From: CAVXTF01 sp963701375
GTDB taxonomy: Bacteria > Actinomycetota > Acidimicrobiia > Acidimicrobiales > CAVXTF01
DNA: 64,000 nt
Direction: 5' to 3'
Assembly: GCA_963701375.1 (NCBI GenBank)
Contig: CAVOZT010000004.1
Location: 558,001 to 622,000, forward strand
Below, piece after piece: positions 43,933 through 53,779 of the stretch. The notes under the pieces are model-generated. The model did no database searches. It was given only the letters and a program-made list of their open reading frames with translations, and was not told the DNA's origin. Position 1 is the first letter of the stretch. Each line of letters begins with the position of its first letter. A program made the position numbers and the translations under genes.

Positions 43933-44434
43933 GAGCGTCCTCCATCTCGTGGGCGAGAGAGTCTGAGAACCGACCAAGGAGCCGAGCGAATTCAGCGAGG
44001 TCCGCCTCGTCCCAATCCTGAAGAAGACCGTCGAGCCACGCTTTTCGCGCCTTGAGCATCCGTTCGAGCGTCCGGCGCCCGGCAGGCGTCAACTGGATCC
44101 GGGTCGCGCGCCTGTCGTCGGGATCGGCTTGGCGGCCGACCAACCCGTCGCGTTCGAGTTGTTGGACCTTGCGCGTCACAGTCGGAGCGTCGACCCCGAG
44201 CAGATCTGCGAGCGCGGTGACACGTAGCGAATCGCCGTGGAGATGCAGCCTGTACAGCAACGAAGAGCCGCCTCGGTCGAGCCGGACCCCGGCTGTCTGC
44301 AGGAGCCGTTCGTGGAGGCGGACCTGGGTGAATGCTCGCCCCACCACCTGCAGCGATGCCTGGATCTTGTCAGCCGACTGGTCCGTTGGAGCTGGCCGTC
44401 GCCCGCCTCGGTCCAAAGTGGTTGTTTTCAGCAC
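43922..44434 (-). CDS. MarR-family transcriptional regulator
   Basis: 170 residues, GTG 44434. Winged helix-turn-helix: GGSSLLYRLHLHGDSLRVTA, LADLLGVDAPTVTRKVQQLE (recognition helix), then the wing GLVGRQADPDDRRATRIQLT (the DxDDRRxxxxxLT signature). Dimer helices form both ends. It is the repressor or sensor for the exporter that overlaps its 3' end. The 100-base gap upstream of the start contains agtact, near which an operator could lie. It is divergent from the DoxX-like gene, which may share regulation. Confidence 0.93.
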   Translation of the reverse strand: MLKTTTLDRGGRRPAPTDQSADKIQASLQVVGRAFTQVRLHERLLQTAGVRLDRGGSSLLYRLHLHGDSLRVTALADLLGVDAPTVTRKVQQLERDGLVGRQADPDDRRATRIQLTPAGRRTLERMLKARKAWLDGLLQDWDEADLAEFARLLGRFSDSLAHEMEDARGN

Positions 44435-44600
44435 ATAAGTACTATAGGACCGCCCTCCGGATACCCGTTCAACTGGGAAAAGAGACCGGACCGATTCAGC
44501 GCGTCGTCCGCAAATCGACCTCCTGGAGGCTGCTTATATGCTCGAAATATCCCTTGATCGAGTACGTACCGAGTCGGGCGAGCAATCGAAAGGACTTCTC

Positions 44601-45056
44601 GTGGGTCTTGGCGTCAAAGCACGTGATCTGCCCGGTCGCATCGCCACCGGGGCCTACATCCTCCACGCAGGGTTGGAGAAGTGGGACGGCGACGAGGAGC
44701 GGGCCAAGCGACTTCACGGAATGGCAGCGGGTGCCTTTCCGATCCTGGAGAACATTCCTCCTAAGGCGTTTCTCCGTCTGGTCTCGGCCTCCGAGATCGC
44801 GACGGGCGTCGCCCTCCTTACGCCTTTTGTGACCAATGCCGCTGCCGGCGCGGCATTGACCGGGTTTTCCGGGGGGCTCGTAGCGATGTACTGGCGAACC
44901 GAGGCGCTCCACAGGCCGGGGAGCATCTGGCCGAGCCCGGCGGGAATAGCGATCAGCAAAGACGTCTGGATGCTCGGTATCGGCGTCGGTCTGCTCGTGG
45001 ACTCCTTGACGAGCCGTCGCACCAAGAGTCGCAAGGGCTCGAAGGCGTCAGACTGA
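44601..45056 (+). CDS. DoxX-like membrane protein
   Basis: 151 residues from GTG 44601 (AAAGGA 6 bases upstream); an in-frame ATG 44538 lacks a good site. Pattern: DLPGRIATGAYILHAGLEKW, FPILENIPPKAFLRLVSASE, IATGVALLTPFVTNAAAGAA and MYWRTEALHRPGSIWPSPAG. About four helices. The first helix with an internal HAGLEKW resembles the DoxX/SURF4-like group, which acts in thiol or sulfur redox in some organisms. The function is not shown. It converges on the amidohydrolase, with only 6 bases between stop codons. Confidence 0.7.
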   Translation: MGLGVKARDLPGRIATGAYILHAGLEKWDGDEERAKRLHGMAAGAFPILENIPPKAFLRLVSASEIATGVALLTPFVTNAAAGAALTGFSGGLVAMYWRTEALHRPGSIWPSPAGIAISKDVWMLGIGVGLLVDSLTSRRTKSRKGSKASD

Positions 45057-45062
45057 GTCTCG

Positions 45063-46613
45063 TCAGGTCGGTACCCACGGCCCGTCCTGGTGAGCGAGCC
45101 AGGACAGGATCTGCCTTCGCGTAACCGGGCCGCGAGGCGCAGACGGCATCTCGATCTCTCCCGACGCCAGCATCGAAAGCTGTGACCCGCGCCGCTGTTG
45201 GAGCGTGTCGCTGGTGAGCACACAGCGCGTTGCGTGTGGATCGAGTCCGAACAGCGTCGCAGCGTTCAGCCCGAGCACCTTGTTCTTCACGGTCGAGCTG
45301 AGAGCGGGATATCCGAATGCTTCTTGGAACGCAGCCGAGATCTCGAAGGCGCGAAAAGCCATTATCTGCGTCTGCGGCGGTCCGTACCAGACGCTGTCGG
45401 TTCCCCAGAGCACGCGGTCCTCGCCAAGGCGCTTCAGCAGTTTGCCGAGCACGTGCGCAGCCTGTGTCGGGTCGCTGAGAAGACCCCTCCACGTGGTCGC
45501 GAGATCCGCCCACACATTGCTGTTCGGCGGCACCTTGTAATCGTCTAGAGCTTTCAGAAGAGAGTCCACTCCGACGGGGTCGGCCGGGTTGTACGGACCC
45601 TCGACGTGTTGTGGCGTCCATGCGGAGTGATAAACGACGAACTGCATGTCCGGAAACTGCCTTGACACTGCGACCATGTCGCGTGGCTGGTTCCAAGTGC
45701 TCGAGAAGTTGAGCAAAGGAAGGCCTTTGTGAGCGCAGAAAACCTTCACTCCGAGGTCGTGCGCGTGCTGGACCACAGGCAGGCCGATGGCAGGGTCGTC
45801 GAGCTCGAATCCCACCCCACCCGGACCCCAGGCGGTGTACACCTTGAAGGTCGAAACGATTCCGGACTCTTCGGCCTGTGTCATGGCCTCGAGCCGCGCC
45901 GAAAGCGGCCCGAAGTTCGGTGCGACCACGTTCTGCAGAAGAAGCCTCGGCGCGCCTCCCCGAGACATATTGCTCACGAGCCGGCGAGTGCTTTCGGCGT
46001 CGGCGAATGGAAGGGGATCGTTAGATTCACCGGTGCTCGGCAGGTCTGTCAGTAAAGCGACCGTGGTGTCGCTCGACACGAAGACGTCGTGAAGATAAGC
46101 GGCCTGATCCACACAAGTAAGAGGATCGGCCGCCATGCAATCGGGCGGCACCATGTCGAGCGCCAACTGCAGCGTCGCAGGCGCCTGCGAGCGCCACGGC
46201 AGGCTGGGCATCACATGGTGTGTGTGGACGTCGAAGATGAATTCACCTTGCGAGCCCAGCGCAGACTCGCACGCAGGCAGATCCGTGGGCTCGGGCGTCC
46301 GGTAAGTGCCTCCCGGTTTGGTGGTGGCGGACGACGAGGATGACGAGGACGAGGACGACACGGCTGCCCTACGGCTCTCGCCGCACGCCGCCAGATTCAC
46401 CGAGGCCAAGAACGCCGCCATCCCACCCGCCGTCTGCAAGAAGCGTCGCCGTTTCATGAACAGCGCGTCCGCGGCCTCGGTAGCGGTTTCGAGCGCCGCG
46501 CGCGCAAGATCGGCGTCGCCGGGGCTGGCCGCCGCCGGGATGAACTCTCCGTTCGATACGGGACCGACCACCACCGGCAACCGGAGGTCGTCGTCGTCGG
46601 GCCGCACACTCAC
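45063..46613 (-). CDS. Amidohydrolase (TIM-barrel metal hydrolase) with internal Tat-like signal
   Basis: 516 residues from GTG 46613 (or GTG 46607). The first 50 residues precede a twin-arginine segment, MKRRRFLQTAGGMAAFLASV, at about residues 53-72 with a lipobox-like LAACG. A run of ten Ser follows near residue 87. The barrel begins FIFDVHTHHVMPS (HxH metal site), has VYHSAWTP (metal His) and ends VLWGTDSVWYGPP (Asp). This is the amidohydrolase-2 superfamily, cutting C-N or C-C bonds of cyclic acids. The signal lies internally, as if the N-terminal part stays in the cytosol. It shares a 60-base promoter region with leuS. Confidence 0.88.
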   Translation of the reverse strand: MSVRPDDDDLRLPVVVGPVSNGEFIPAAASPGDADLARAALETATEAADALFMKRRRFLQTAGGMAAFLASVNLAACGESRRAAVSSSSSSSSSSATTKPGGTYRTPEPTDLPACESALGSQGEFIFDVHTHHVMPSLPWRSQAPATLQLALDMVPPDCMAADPLTCVDQAAYLHDVFVSSDTTVALLTDLPSTGESNDPLPFADAESTRRLVSNMSRGGAPRLLLQNVVAPNFGPLSARLEAMTQAEESGIVSTFKVYTAWGPGGVGFELDDPAIGLPVVQHAHDLGVKVFCAHKGLPLLNFSSTWNQPRDMVAVSRQFPDMQFVVYHSAWTPQHVEGPYNPADPVGVDSLLKALDDYKVPPNSNVWADLATTWRGLLSDPTQAAHVLGKLLKRLGEDRVLWGTDSVWYGPPQTQIMAFRAFEISAAFQEAFGYPALSSTVKNKVLGLNAATLFGLDPHATRCVLTSDTLQQRRGSQLSMLASGEIEMPSAPRGPVTRRQILSWLAHQDGPWVPT

Positions 46614-46661
46614 ACTATGACGCGTCTCACACCTACCAGGAGTGCGCCGATCCGCTCCCAT

Positions 46662-46667
46662 TACAAT
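46662..46667 (+). promoter_or_regulatory. Probable -10 element of leuS (leaderless)
   Basis: TACAAT ends 7 bases before ATG 46674. Transcription would start at or next to the A of the ATG. No Shine-Dalgarno sequence is present, which supports a leaderless mRNA. Confidence 0.55.
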
Positions 46668-46673
46668 CGGGGG

Positions 46674-49184
46674 ATGGTCAGGGCGTACGACGCTCAAGAG
46701 GTTGAGAAGCGCTGGCAACGGCGGTGGGCCGACGAGCACACCTACGAGGTGGACCTGGACGACCCGCGCCCGTCCTCGTACATCCTCTGCATGTACCCGT
46801 ATCCGAGCGGGCCCGCCCACCAGGGTCACGTGCGCAACTACACGTTCGGTGACCTCCTCGTACGGCAGAGGACGATGAAGGGGCAGGCAGTCTTGTCCCC
46901 GTTCGGGTTCGACTCGTTCGGCCTGAACGCTGAGAACGCTGCGATCAAGACCGGCGAGCACCCCCGGACCTTCACCGAGGCGCGCATCGCCGAGTTGAAG
47001 AGCAGCGTCATCGGACTCGGAGCCGTATACGACTGGAGGCGGCAGATAGTCAGCCACGACCCCGAATACATGCGGTGGGACCAGGTCATCTTCCTACGAT
47101 TCCTCCAGGCCGGTCTCGCTTACCGCGCCCTTTCTCCCGTGAACTGGTGTCCGGGTTGCCAGACGGTCCTGGCGAACGAGCAGGTGCTCGCGGACGGTAC
47201 CTGCGAGCGCTCCGGCGACGTGGTCGTCAAACGCGAGCTCGAGCAGTGGTTCTTCCGCATAACCCGTTACGCCGACGAGCTGTTGGAAGCGCTCGACGAC
47301 CTTGATTGGCCGGAGAAGGTCAAGCGGATGCAGGCGAACTGGATAGGTCGTTCGGACGGGGTCGAGTTCGATCTGCCGGTTGCCGGTCGCGACGACGGCC
47401 TCGCTCTTAAGGTGTTCACGACGCGTCCCGACACCGGATTCGGCATGACCTATGCGGTCATGGCGCCTGAGCACCCGCTCGTCGACGAGTTGACGACGCC
47501 GGAGAACAGGGCCGCCGTAGACGAGATTCAGGACTGGTCGGCGTCCGCGACGGATCTCGAGCGGACGGCTTCCGAATCCGAGGGTCGTGCGCTCGAGAAG
47601 CGCGGTGCGTTCACGGGAAGTTACGTCGTAAACCCGTTCACGGATGCGACGATCCCTTTGTACGTCGCCGACTACGTGATCATGCGTTACGGGACCGGCG
47701 CAATCATGGCGGTGCCGGCAGAAGACCAACGCGACTGGGAGTTCGCCAAGGTGTATGGCCTTCCGTACGTTCGGACGGTCCAACCCCCCGAGGTCTTCGA
47801 CGGTGAGGCGTGGACGGGGGAGGGAGTCAAGATCAACTCGGGGTTCCTCGACGGACTCGATGTCTCCGAAGCGAAGCGCCGCGCCGCTGAATGGATCGAA
47901 GAGCGAGGAATCGGCCACGAGACCAGGAACTACCGGCTCCACGACTGGCTCATATCGAGGCAGCGATATTGGGGCTGCCCGATACCGATTGTCTACTGCG
48001 GCGGCTGCGGAATCGTCGGAGTGCCCGAAGACCAGCTTCCCGTTCTCGCTCCCGACGACGTGGAATTCCTGCCCGGCGGAGACTCGCCTCTGGCGCGCCA
48101 CCCGACTTTCAAGTACACGACCTGCCCGAAGTGCGGGGGGCCGGCCGAGCGCGACACCGACACGATGGACACTTTCGTCGACTCGTCGTGGTACTTCCTC
48201 AGGTTCTGCGACCCCTGGGCGAAGGATCGCCCGTTCGACCCTGCCGCGGCGGTCCATTTCATGCCCGTACGGCAGTACATCGGAGGCGTGGAGCACGCCA
48301 TCCTCCATTTGCTTTACGCACGGTTCGTCACGCGGGCGTTGATCGACGTCGGGTTGGCTCCGGGCGTGGGCCGAGAGCCTTTCGCGACGCTTTTCACTCA
48401 GGGACTCATCCGCCTAGAAGGCTCGAAGATGTCCAAGACCAAGGGCAACCTCATCTCACCGGAGTCGTACTTTGAGACCGTCGGGGCTGATGCGCTCCGG
48501 CTCTTCCACCTGTTCGTCGGCCCTCCTGCCGACAATGTGGACTGGTCCTCTCAGTCCGACGAGGTCATAGAGGGCTGCCGCCGTTTCCTCGACAGGATCT
48601 GGCGTTTCGCCGTTGAATCCGAAACCGCCCACGACGCGCGATCGGCCGGCGACGAGGGTTCAACAGAACCGGGCGAGGAAGCGCTCGAGCTCCGACGAGC
48701 GACGCACCGGCTCATCGCGAAGGTGACCGAAGACCTGGAGCGATGGAGCTTCAACACCGCAGTGGCGGCGTGCATGGAGTTCGCCAACCGTCTCCAGCGT
48801 TTCTCGACATCCTCGCGTGGTCCCCGGGGAGAAGTTTGGGATGAGGCCGTCGACTCGCTTCTGCTGGTGCTCGCGCCGATGGTTCCTCACATCACGGCAG
48901 AGGCTTGGGAGCGCCGCCACGGCGAGGGTGCCCGCATTCACTCTCAGAGGTGGCCCGTAGCCAACCCCGAGTTGTCGCGCGTTGAGCGCGTCATCATGGT
49001 GGTGCAGGTGAACGGCAAGGTCCGTGACCGAATCGAGGTCGATGCAGGGATCGATGCCGATGAGGCAATCCGCTTGGCGCTCGCCTCTCCCAAGGTAATA
49101 GAGATGCTCGGTGGCGAAGAGCCGTTGCGCGTCATCGCGCGGCCGCCTGCGCTAGTGAACGTGGTCACCGCCTGGCGCGATTGA
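46674..49184 (+). CDS. leuS: Leucyl-tRNA synthetase
   Basis: 836 residues from ATG 46674 (MVRAYDAQEVEKRWQRRW). Class I synthetase motifs: the HIGH equivalent PYPSGPAHQGHVRNYTFGDL, and the KMSKS equivalent GSKMSKTKGNLISPESYF near residue 580. The editing domain includes TRPDTGFGMTYAVMAPEHPL and the T-rich hydrolytic pocket. The zinc-ribbon elements NWCPGCQTVL and YTTCPKCGGPAERDTD are present. Full length for bacterial LeuRS, ending with the C-terminal domain. It charges tRNA-Leu in the cytosol. Probably leaderless. It is divergent from the amidohydrolase and convergent with the LLM gene, 4 bases apart. Confidence 0.98.
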   Translation: MVRAYDAQEVEKRWQRRWADEHTYEVDLDDPRPSSYILCMYPYPSGPAHQGHVRNYTFGDLLVRQRTMKGQAVLSPFGFDSFGLNAENAAIKTGEHPRTFTEARIAELKSSVIGLGAVYDWRRQIVSHDPEYMRWDQVIFLRFLQAGLAYRALSPVNWCPGCQTVLANEQVLADGTCERSGDVVVKRELEQWFFRITRYADELLEALDDLDWPEKVKRMQANWIGRSDGVEFDLPVAGRDDGLALKVFTTRPDTGFGMTYAVMAPEHPLVDELTTPENRAAVDEIQDWSASATDLERTASESEGRALEKRGAFTGSYVVNPFTDATIPLYVADYVIMRYGTGAIMAVPAEDQRDWEFAKVYGLPYVRTVQPPEVFDGEAWTGEGVKINSGFLDGLDVSEAKRRAAEWIEERGIGHETRNYRLHDWLISRQRYWGCPIPIVYCGGCGIVGVPEDQLPVLAPDDVEFLPGGDSPLARHPTFKYTTCPKCGGPAERDTDTMDTFVDSSWYFLRFCDPWAKDRPFDPAAAVHFMPVRQYIGGVEHAILHLLYARFVTRALIDVGLAPGVGREPFATLFTQGLIRLEGSKMSKTKGNLISPESYFETVGADALRLFHLFVGPPADNVDWSSQSDEVIEGCRRFLDRIWRFAVESETAHDARSAGDEGSTEPGEEALELRRATHRLIAKVTEDLERWSFNTAVAACMEFANRLQRFSTSSRGPRGEVWDEAVDSLLLVLAPMVPHITAEAWERRHGEGARIHSQRWPVANPELSRVERVIMVVQVNGKVRDRIEVDAGIDADEAIRLALASPKVIEMLGGEEPLRVIARPPALVNVVTAWRD

Positions 49185-49188
49185 CCAA

Positions 49189-50199
49189 TCAGGAAGCGGC
49201 GAATCCGGCAAGCACTTTCTTCCAGCGCTCAGGGTCAGCTTCGTAGGGCGCGTAGAAACTAACCCTGTCGACGATCCCGCCGAACCGCGCCATCACGAGG
49301 GCGGGGATTTCGTCGGGAGGCCCGACGGCCGCGAACGTTGCGACCATATCGTCATCTATGAGGCCGGCCATCGTCCCCCACTCCCCGCGCTTGGAGAGCG
49401 TGTTGAGCTCGACCTGCAGATCGCCCCACCCGTGGTGGTCGAGCACGGGCTTGTACGCCGGAGTGGACCCGTAGAAGGCGAGCTGTGCCTTGACCGCCTG
49501 GGTCGCCACCGTCATCTGTTGCTCGTTTTCCCCGGTGACGATCATTCCGGGATATGACACCTCGATGTCGGCTCGGCTCCGTCCGGAGCGCTCGAGCCCG
49601 CGTTCGAGCGCCGGCATCGTCACGTCGCGCAGATACCTCTCTGTCGTGAACCCGTGCACGAGGAACCCGTCTCCGACCTCCCCTGCGACCTCCGTCATTA
49701 GCTCGCCGACTCCGGCGACGAACACCTTCGGGGTGCCGTAGGGGTTCGGCCCGGGGCTGAACATCGGGGTCATCAGCGTGTGCTTGTAGAACTCACCCCT
49801 GAACGCGAGCTTCGTCCCTTCGTTCCACGCTGACCACACGGCGCGCATCGCGAGGACGTACTCGCGCATGCGCGCAGCGGGATGGGACCAGGGCATCGAA
49901 AAGCGCTTCTCGATGTGAGGCTTTATCTGCGATCCGAGGCCGAGCATGAACCGCCCCTTGGAGTACAGCTGGAGATCGTTCGCAACGGTCGCCATCGACA
50001 TGGGATTGCGGGCGAAGGCGACGGCGATACCCGTCCCGAGCTCGAGATGCTCGGTGTGCTCAGCGGCGAGCAGAAGCGGAAGGAACGGGTCGTGCGCCGT
50101 CTCGGGACACCAGATGCCGGCGAACCCGGCGTCTTCGGCATTCCGCGCCGTCTCTGCGGCATCTTTTGCTTCGAACCCGATCCCTGCGTCGACCTTCAC
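49189..50199 (-). CDS. LLM-class F420-dependent oxidoreductase
   Basis: 336 residues, GTG 50199. TIM-barrel luciferase-like family: KVDAGIGFEAKDAAETARNA, GIWCPETAHDPFLPLLLAAE, LELGTGIAVAFARNPMSMAT and GRFMLGLGSQIKPHIEKRF. These match the F420-using branch seen in actinobacteria. F420 rather than FMN is inferred from lineage and motif style. The substrate is unknown. It is convergent with leuS and divergent from the DUF1707 gene. Confidence 0.92.
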   Translation of the reverse strand: MKVDAGIGFEAKDAAETARNAEDAGFAGIWCPETAHDPFLPLLLAAEHTEHLELGTGIAVAFARNPMSMATVANDLQLYSKGRFMLGLGSQIKPHIEKRFSMPWSHPAARMREYVLAMRAVWSAWNEGTKLAFRGEFYKHTLMTPMFSPGPNPYGTPKVFVAGVGELMTEVAGEVGDGFLVHGFTTERYLRDVTMPALERGLERSGRSRADIEVSYPGMIVTGENEQQMTVATQAVKAQLAFYGSTPAYKPVLDHHGWGDLQVELNTLSKRGEWGTMAGLIDDDMVATFAAVGPPDEIPALVMARFGGIVDRVSFYAPYEADPERWKKVLAGFAAS

Positions 50200-50306
50200 T
50201 TGCGCACCCTAACCCAGCCCCATAGTCCCGGTCCTTTTGTCACAATCGATGCACAACAGCCGTCGTTGCTCCTTGTCGCGCGGGGGCGCCGGGCCGAAAA
50301 TAAGGC

Positions 50307-50822
50307 GTGCTCGATGGTCAGCCTGACAACGCGGGATACCCGACCGAGGAGGACAGGGACCGCTACCTGCACTTGCTCGACAACGCTCGCGAGCGCGGGC
50401 TCCTCGCCGTCGACGAGCACGCCAACCGGGTGCTCGCCGTCGGGGGGGCGAACACATTCGAGGAGCTGAACCGCGTCGTCTGGGAACTTCCCGTCTTGGA
50501 GCGCCCCGCGATGGCGCGTTCGACCCGCTTGGCTGCAACAGATCCCTCCGTTCTGAGGGATCCTTCGGCTCACGCCGCCTCGGGTGAAGTCAGTATGCGG
50601 AAGCTCGACCCCGTGGACGTAGCGATGCTCCAGATGCGTCAGACGGCGAAGAAGCCTCAGTCGAACCGACGCTGGGCCGCTCTCGTCGCCGTCGCACTCG
50701 TATTCCTGGTCTTGATCGTCTTGGGAGTGGTTCTCGCAGCCCACACTCGATCGTCGAGCGGGCACAACGGTGGTCTGATGAGACCCGCGCCGGCGTATTC
50801 AGCGCCCTTCCGGTCGTCTTAA
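50307..50822 (+). CDS. DUF1707 (SHOCT-like) membrane protein
   Basis: 171 residues, GTG 50307 with AAGG nearby. The DUF1707 box is at the N-terminus, DRDRYLHLLDNARERGLLAV and ANTFEELNRVVWELP (the RDxxxxxLxxAxxxGxLxxxE pattern), followed by a linker. One membrane helix is NRRWAALVAVALVFLVLIVL at about residues 124-146, with a short outside tail. DUF1707 proteins are small regulators or scaffolds of membrane proteins in actinobacteria, without assigned activity. Convergent with PAC2. Confidence 0.8.
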   Translation: MLDGQPDNAGYPTEEDRDRYLHLLDNARERGLLAVDEHANRVLAVGGANTFEELNRVVWELPVLERPAMARSTRLAATDPSVLRDPSAHAASGEVSMRKLDPVDVAMLQMRQTAKKPQSNRRWAALVAVALVFLVLIVLGVVLAAHTRSSSGHNGGLMRPAPAYSAPFRSS

Positions 50823-50895
50823 GTACACGCAGGCGTTCCCTAACTCGCGAAATACGCGGCCGACGTTCGCTCCCCTGGGACGCGAACGCGAAACC

Positions 50896-51888
<993 letters not shown>

Positions 51889-51895
51889 CTGCGTC

Positions 51896-52960
51896 TCAGC
51901 CGGCCCGATCGCCCGCGCGTCCCTCGATGACGTCGAGGGCAGTGGTCGCGAGCTCGAGGATCATCGGCGCGACACCGTCGATTCCGGACCGATCACCGGC
52001 GGCGGCACCGCCCGCGTAGCGGTGGAACACGCCCTGCAGGATGCATGCGAGCTTCCAGTATCCGAACGCCACCCAGAAGTCGAGAGTGCTCAGGTCGCGC
52101 CCGGACGCTTCTTCGTAGCGCTTCTTCATCTCGGAACGGTTCGGAAAGCCCGGCACCGCCGTGGGCGTGACGCCTGCGATAACTGCCCTCTCACCGGGCT
52201 CGTTCCAATAAACCATCAGCAGGCCGACGTCGGCCATCGGGTCTCCGAGCGTGCAGATCTCCCAGTCGAGAACGGCGCGGACGTGCCCGTCGGCACCTAT
52301 CACCACGTTGTCGAGCCGGTAGTCCCCGTGGACGATCGTCGTCTCGGCCTGCTCGGGCATCGCGGCCAGAAGCCGTGCGTGACCCGCGCGCACGGGTCCT
52401 TCGGTGTCGAGGCCCTCCACCGGTGAGTTCTCGAACTGGGTGAGCCAGCGCTTCAGCTGACGCGCCGCGTACCCGTCACGCTTCGCGAAGTCGCCGAGCG
52501 CGACGGCGTCCACGTCGACCGCGTGAAGCGTCGCCAGAGTGTCGGCCATCGATTCGCCCGCCGTTTTTCTTCCTGCCTCGTCGAGAGCCTTCTCGACGGT
52601 CGGCGCGTCACGGAGGATGAAGCCGTCGACGAATTCCATGACGTAGAACGGGGCACCGTTCACGCTTACGTCTTCGCAGAGCCCGCACGTGCGTGGCACA
52701 GGGACGTCGGTCGGCCCGAGGCTCGACATCACCCTGTGCTCGCGGGCCATGTCGTGCGCCGTCGGAAGCACGTGCGAGATCGGAGGACGGCGGAGCGCCC
52801 AGGCGCTTCCCGCCGAGTCGGTGACCCTGTAAGTCAGGTTCGATCGTCCGCCGGCGACGAGCGAGAAGTCGAGAGGCGGCTTCGTCCCCGCCACGTTCTC
52901 GGCGAACCATTCCGTGACGCGCACCACGTCGATCCCCTCGACTGTGTCGGGTTGCGCCAC
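51896..52960 (-). CDS. APH-family phosphotransferase (aminoglycoside-phosphotransferase/choline-kinase-like)
   Basis: 354 residues from GTG 52960 (MAQPDTVEGIDVVRVTEWFA); the open frame to 53326 is not supported by the sequence. Motifs: FSLVAGGRSNLTYRVTDSAG (nucleotide-binding strand), TIVHGDYRLDNVVIGADGHV (HGDxxxxN catalytic loop) and AVLDWEICTLGDPMADVG (DxE/DxxxA magnesium site). This subgroup is common in actinobacteria and annotated as a phosphotransferase with fatty-acid metabolism links (ACAD10/11-like). Substrate unknown. It heads the operon with PAC2. Confidence 0.9.
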   Translation of the reverse strand: MAQPDTVEGIDVVRVTEWFAENVAGTKPPLDFSLVAGGRSNLTYRVTDSAGSAWALRRPPISHVLPTAHDMAREHRVMSSLGPTDVPVPRTCGLCEDVSVNGAPFYVMEFVDGFILRDAPTVEKALDEAGRKTAGESMADTLATLHAVDVDAVALGDFAKRDGYAARQLKRWLTQFENSPVEGLDTEGPVRAGHARLLAAMPEQAETTIVHGDYRLDNVVIGADGHVRAVLDWEICTLGDPMADVGLLMVYWNEPGERAVIAGVTPTAVPGFPNRSEMKKRYEEASGRDLSTLDFWVAFGYWKLACILQGVFHRYAGGAAAGDRSGIDGVAPMILELATTALDVIEGRAGDRAG

Positions 52961-53054
52961 GGCCAGCGAGGTTAATGGCACTGGCCGCTCGTGGCATTGG
53001 ACCGGGCGCCTGGCACCGTGAGCGAAACCGGCGATGCCGGGTATCGTCGTTCTG

Positions 53055-53765
53055 GTGACACTCGATGTCAGTGATGCCGATTTCGAGCAGTCGGTCCTCG
53101 ACCGGTCCGAGCAGGTGCCGGTGGTGGTCGATCTCTGGGCGCCTTGGTGCGGTCCGTGCCGCACGCTCGGACCCATCCTCGAAGACGTGGTGGACGCGAC
53201 CGGCGGCTCGGTCGAGCTAGCCAAGGTCAACGTCGACGAGAACCCCCGTATCTCTGCGGCGTTCCAGGTCCAGTCGATCCCCGCAGTGATGGCCATCAAG
53301 GACCGAAAGGTCGTGGACGGCTTCATCGGAGCGGTGCCGCGCGCCGAGATAGAGCAGTTCGTCGCACGGCTGGCGCCCGTGCCTTCTGAGGCCGACCAGC
53401 TAGCGGCGGCCGGAGACGAGGCATCGCTGCGACGCGCCCTCGAACTTCAGCCCGACCACCCCGAGGCCGTGTTGGGACTGGCGCGGCTCTTGGTCGACGG
53501 AGGCGAGCCCGAAGAAGCGCTGCAGGTTCTGGGTCGCATCCCCGAGACGCCCGAGTCGCGGCAGCTCGCGGCGGAGGCCCGGTTGTTGCAGCAACACGTG
53601 GACGTTCCCTCCGAAGGAGTCGACGCGTTGCTCGACGGGCTGCTCGAACGGGTCAAGGAAGACGAGCAGGCGCGCCAGGAATTCGTCGATCTGCTGGAGA
53701 CGCTCGGACCAGACGACCCGCGCACCTCGCAATACCGCAAGGCACTCGCCGCCCGGTTGTTCTGA
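53055..53765 (+). CDS. Thioredoxin-TPR co-chaperone (CnoX/YbbN-like)
   Basis: 236 residues from GTG 53055; ATG 53034 is an alternative. TATCGT lies 7 bases before GTG 53055, fitting a leaderless start. Thioredoxin domain: VVVDLWAPWCGPCRTLGPIL with the CGPC active site, and ENPRISAAFQVQSIPAVMAI with the cis-Pro. The C-terminal half has TPR helices (LRRALELQPDHPEAVLGLAR, EEALQVLGRIPETPESRQ). It acts as a holdase or redox co-chaperone. It is followed 15 bases later by the DHPS-like gene, so folP2 and holA may belong to one transcript. Confidence 0.93.
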   Translation: MTLDVSDADFEQSVLDRSEQVPVVVDLWAPWCGPCRTLGPILEDVVDATGGSVELAKVNVDENPRISAAFQVQSIPAVMAIKDRKVVDGFIGAVPRAEIEQFVARLAPVPSEADQLAAAGDEASLRRALELQPDHPEAVLGLARLLVDGGEPEEALQVLGRIPETPESRQLAAEARLLQQHVDVPSEGVDALLDGLLERVKEDEQARQEFVDLLETLGPDDPRTSQYRKALAARLF

Positions 53766-53779
53766 GTAGGCCTGCGGCC

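Noticed and set aside
47094..48308. 404-codon minus-strand frame
   Set aside because: Lies wholly inside leuS; typical GC-rich antisense shadow.
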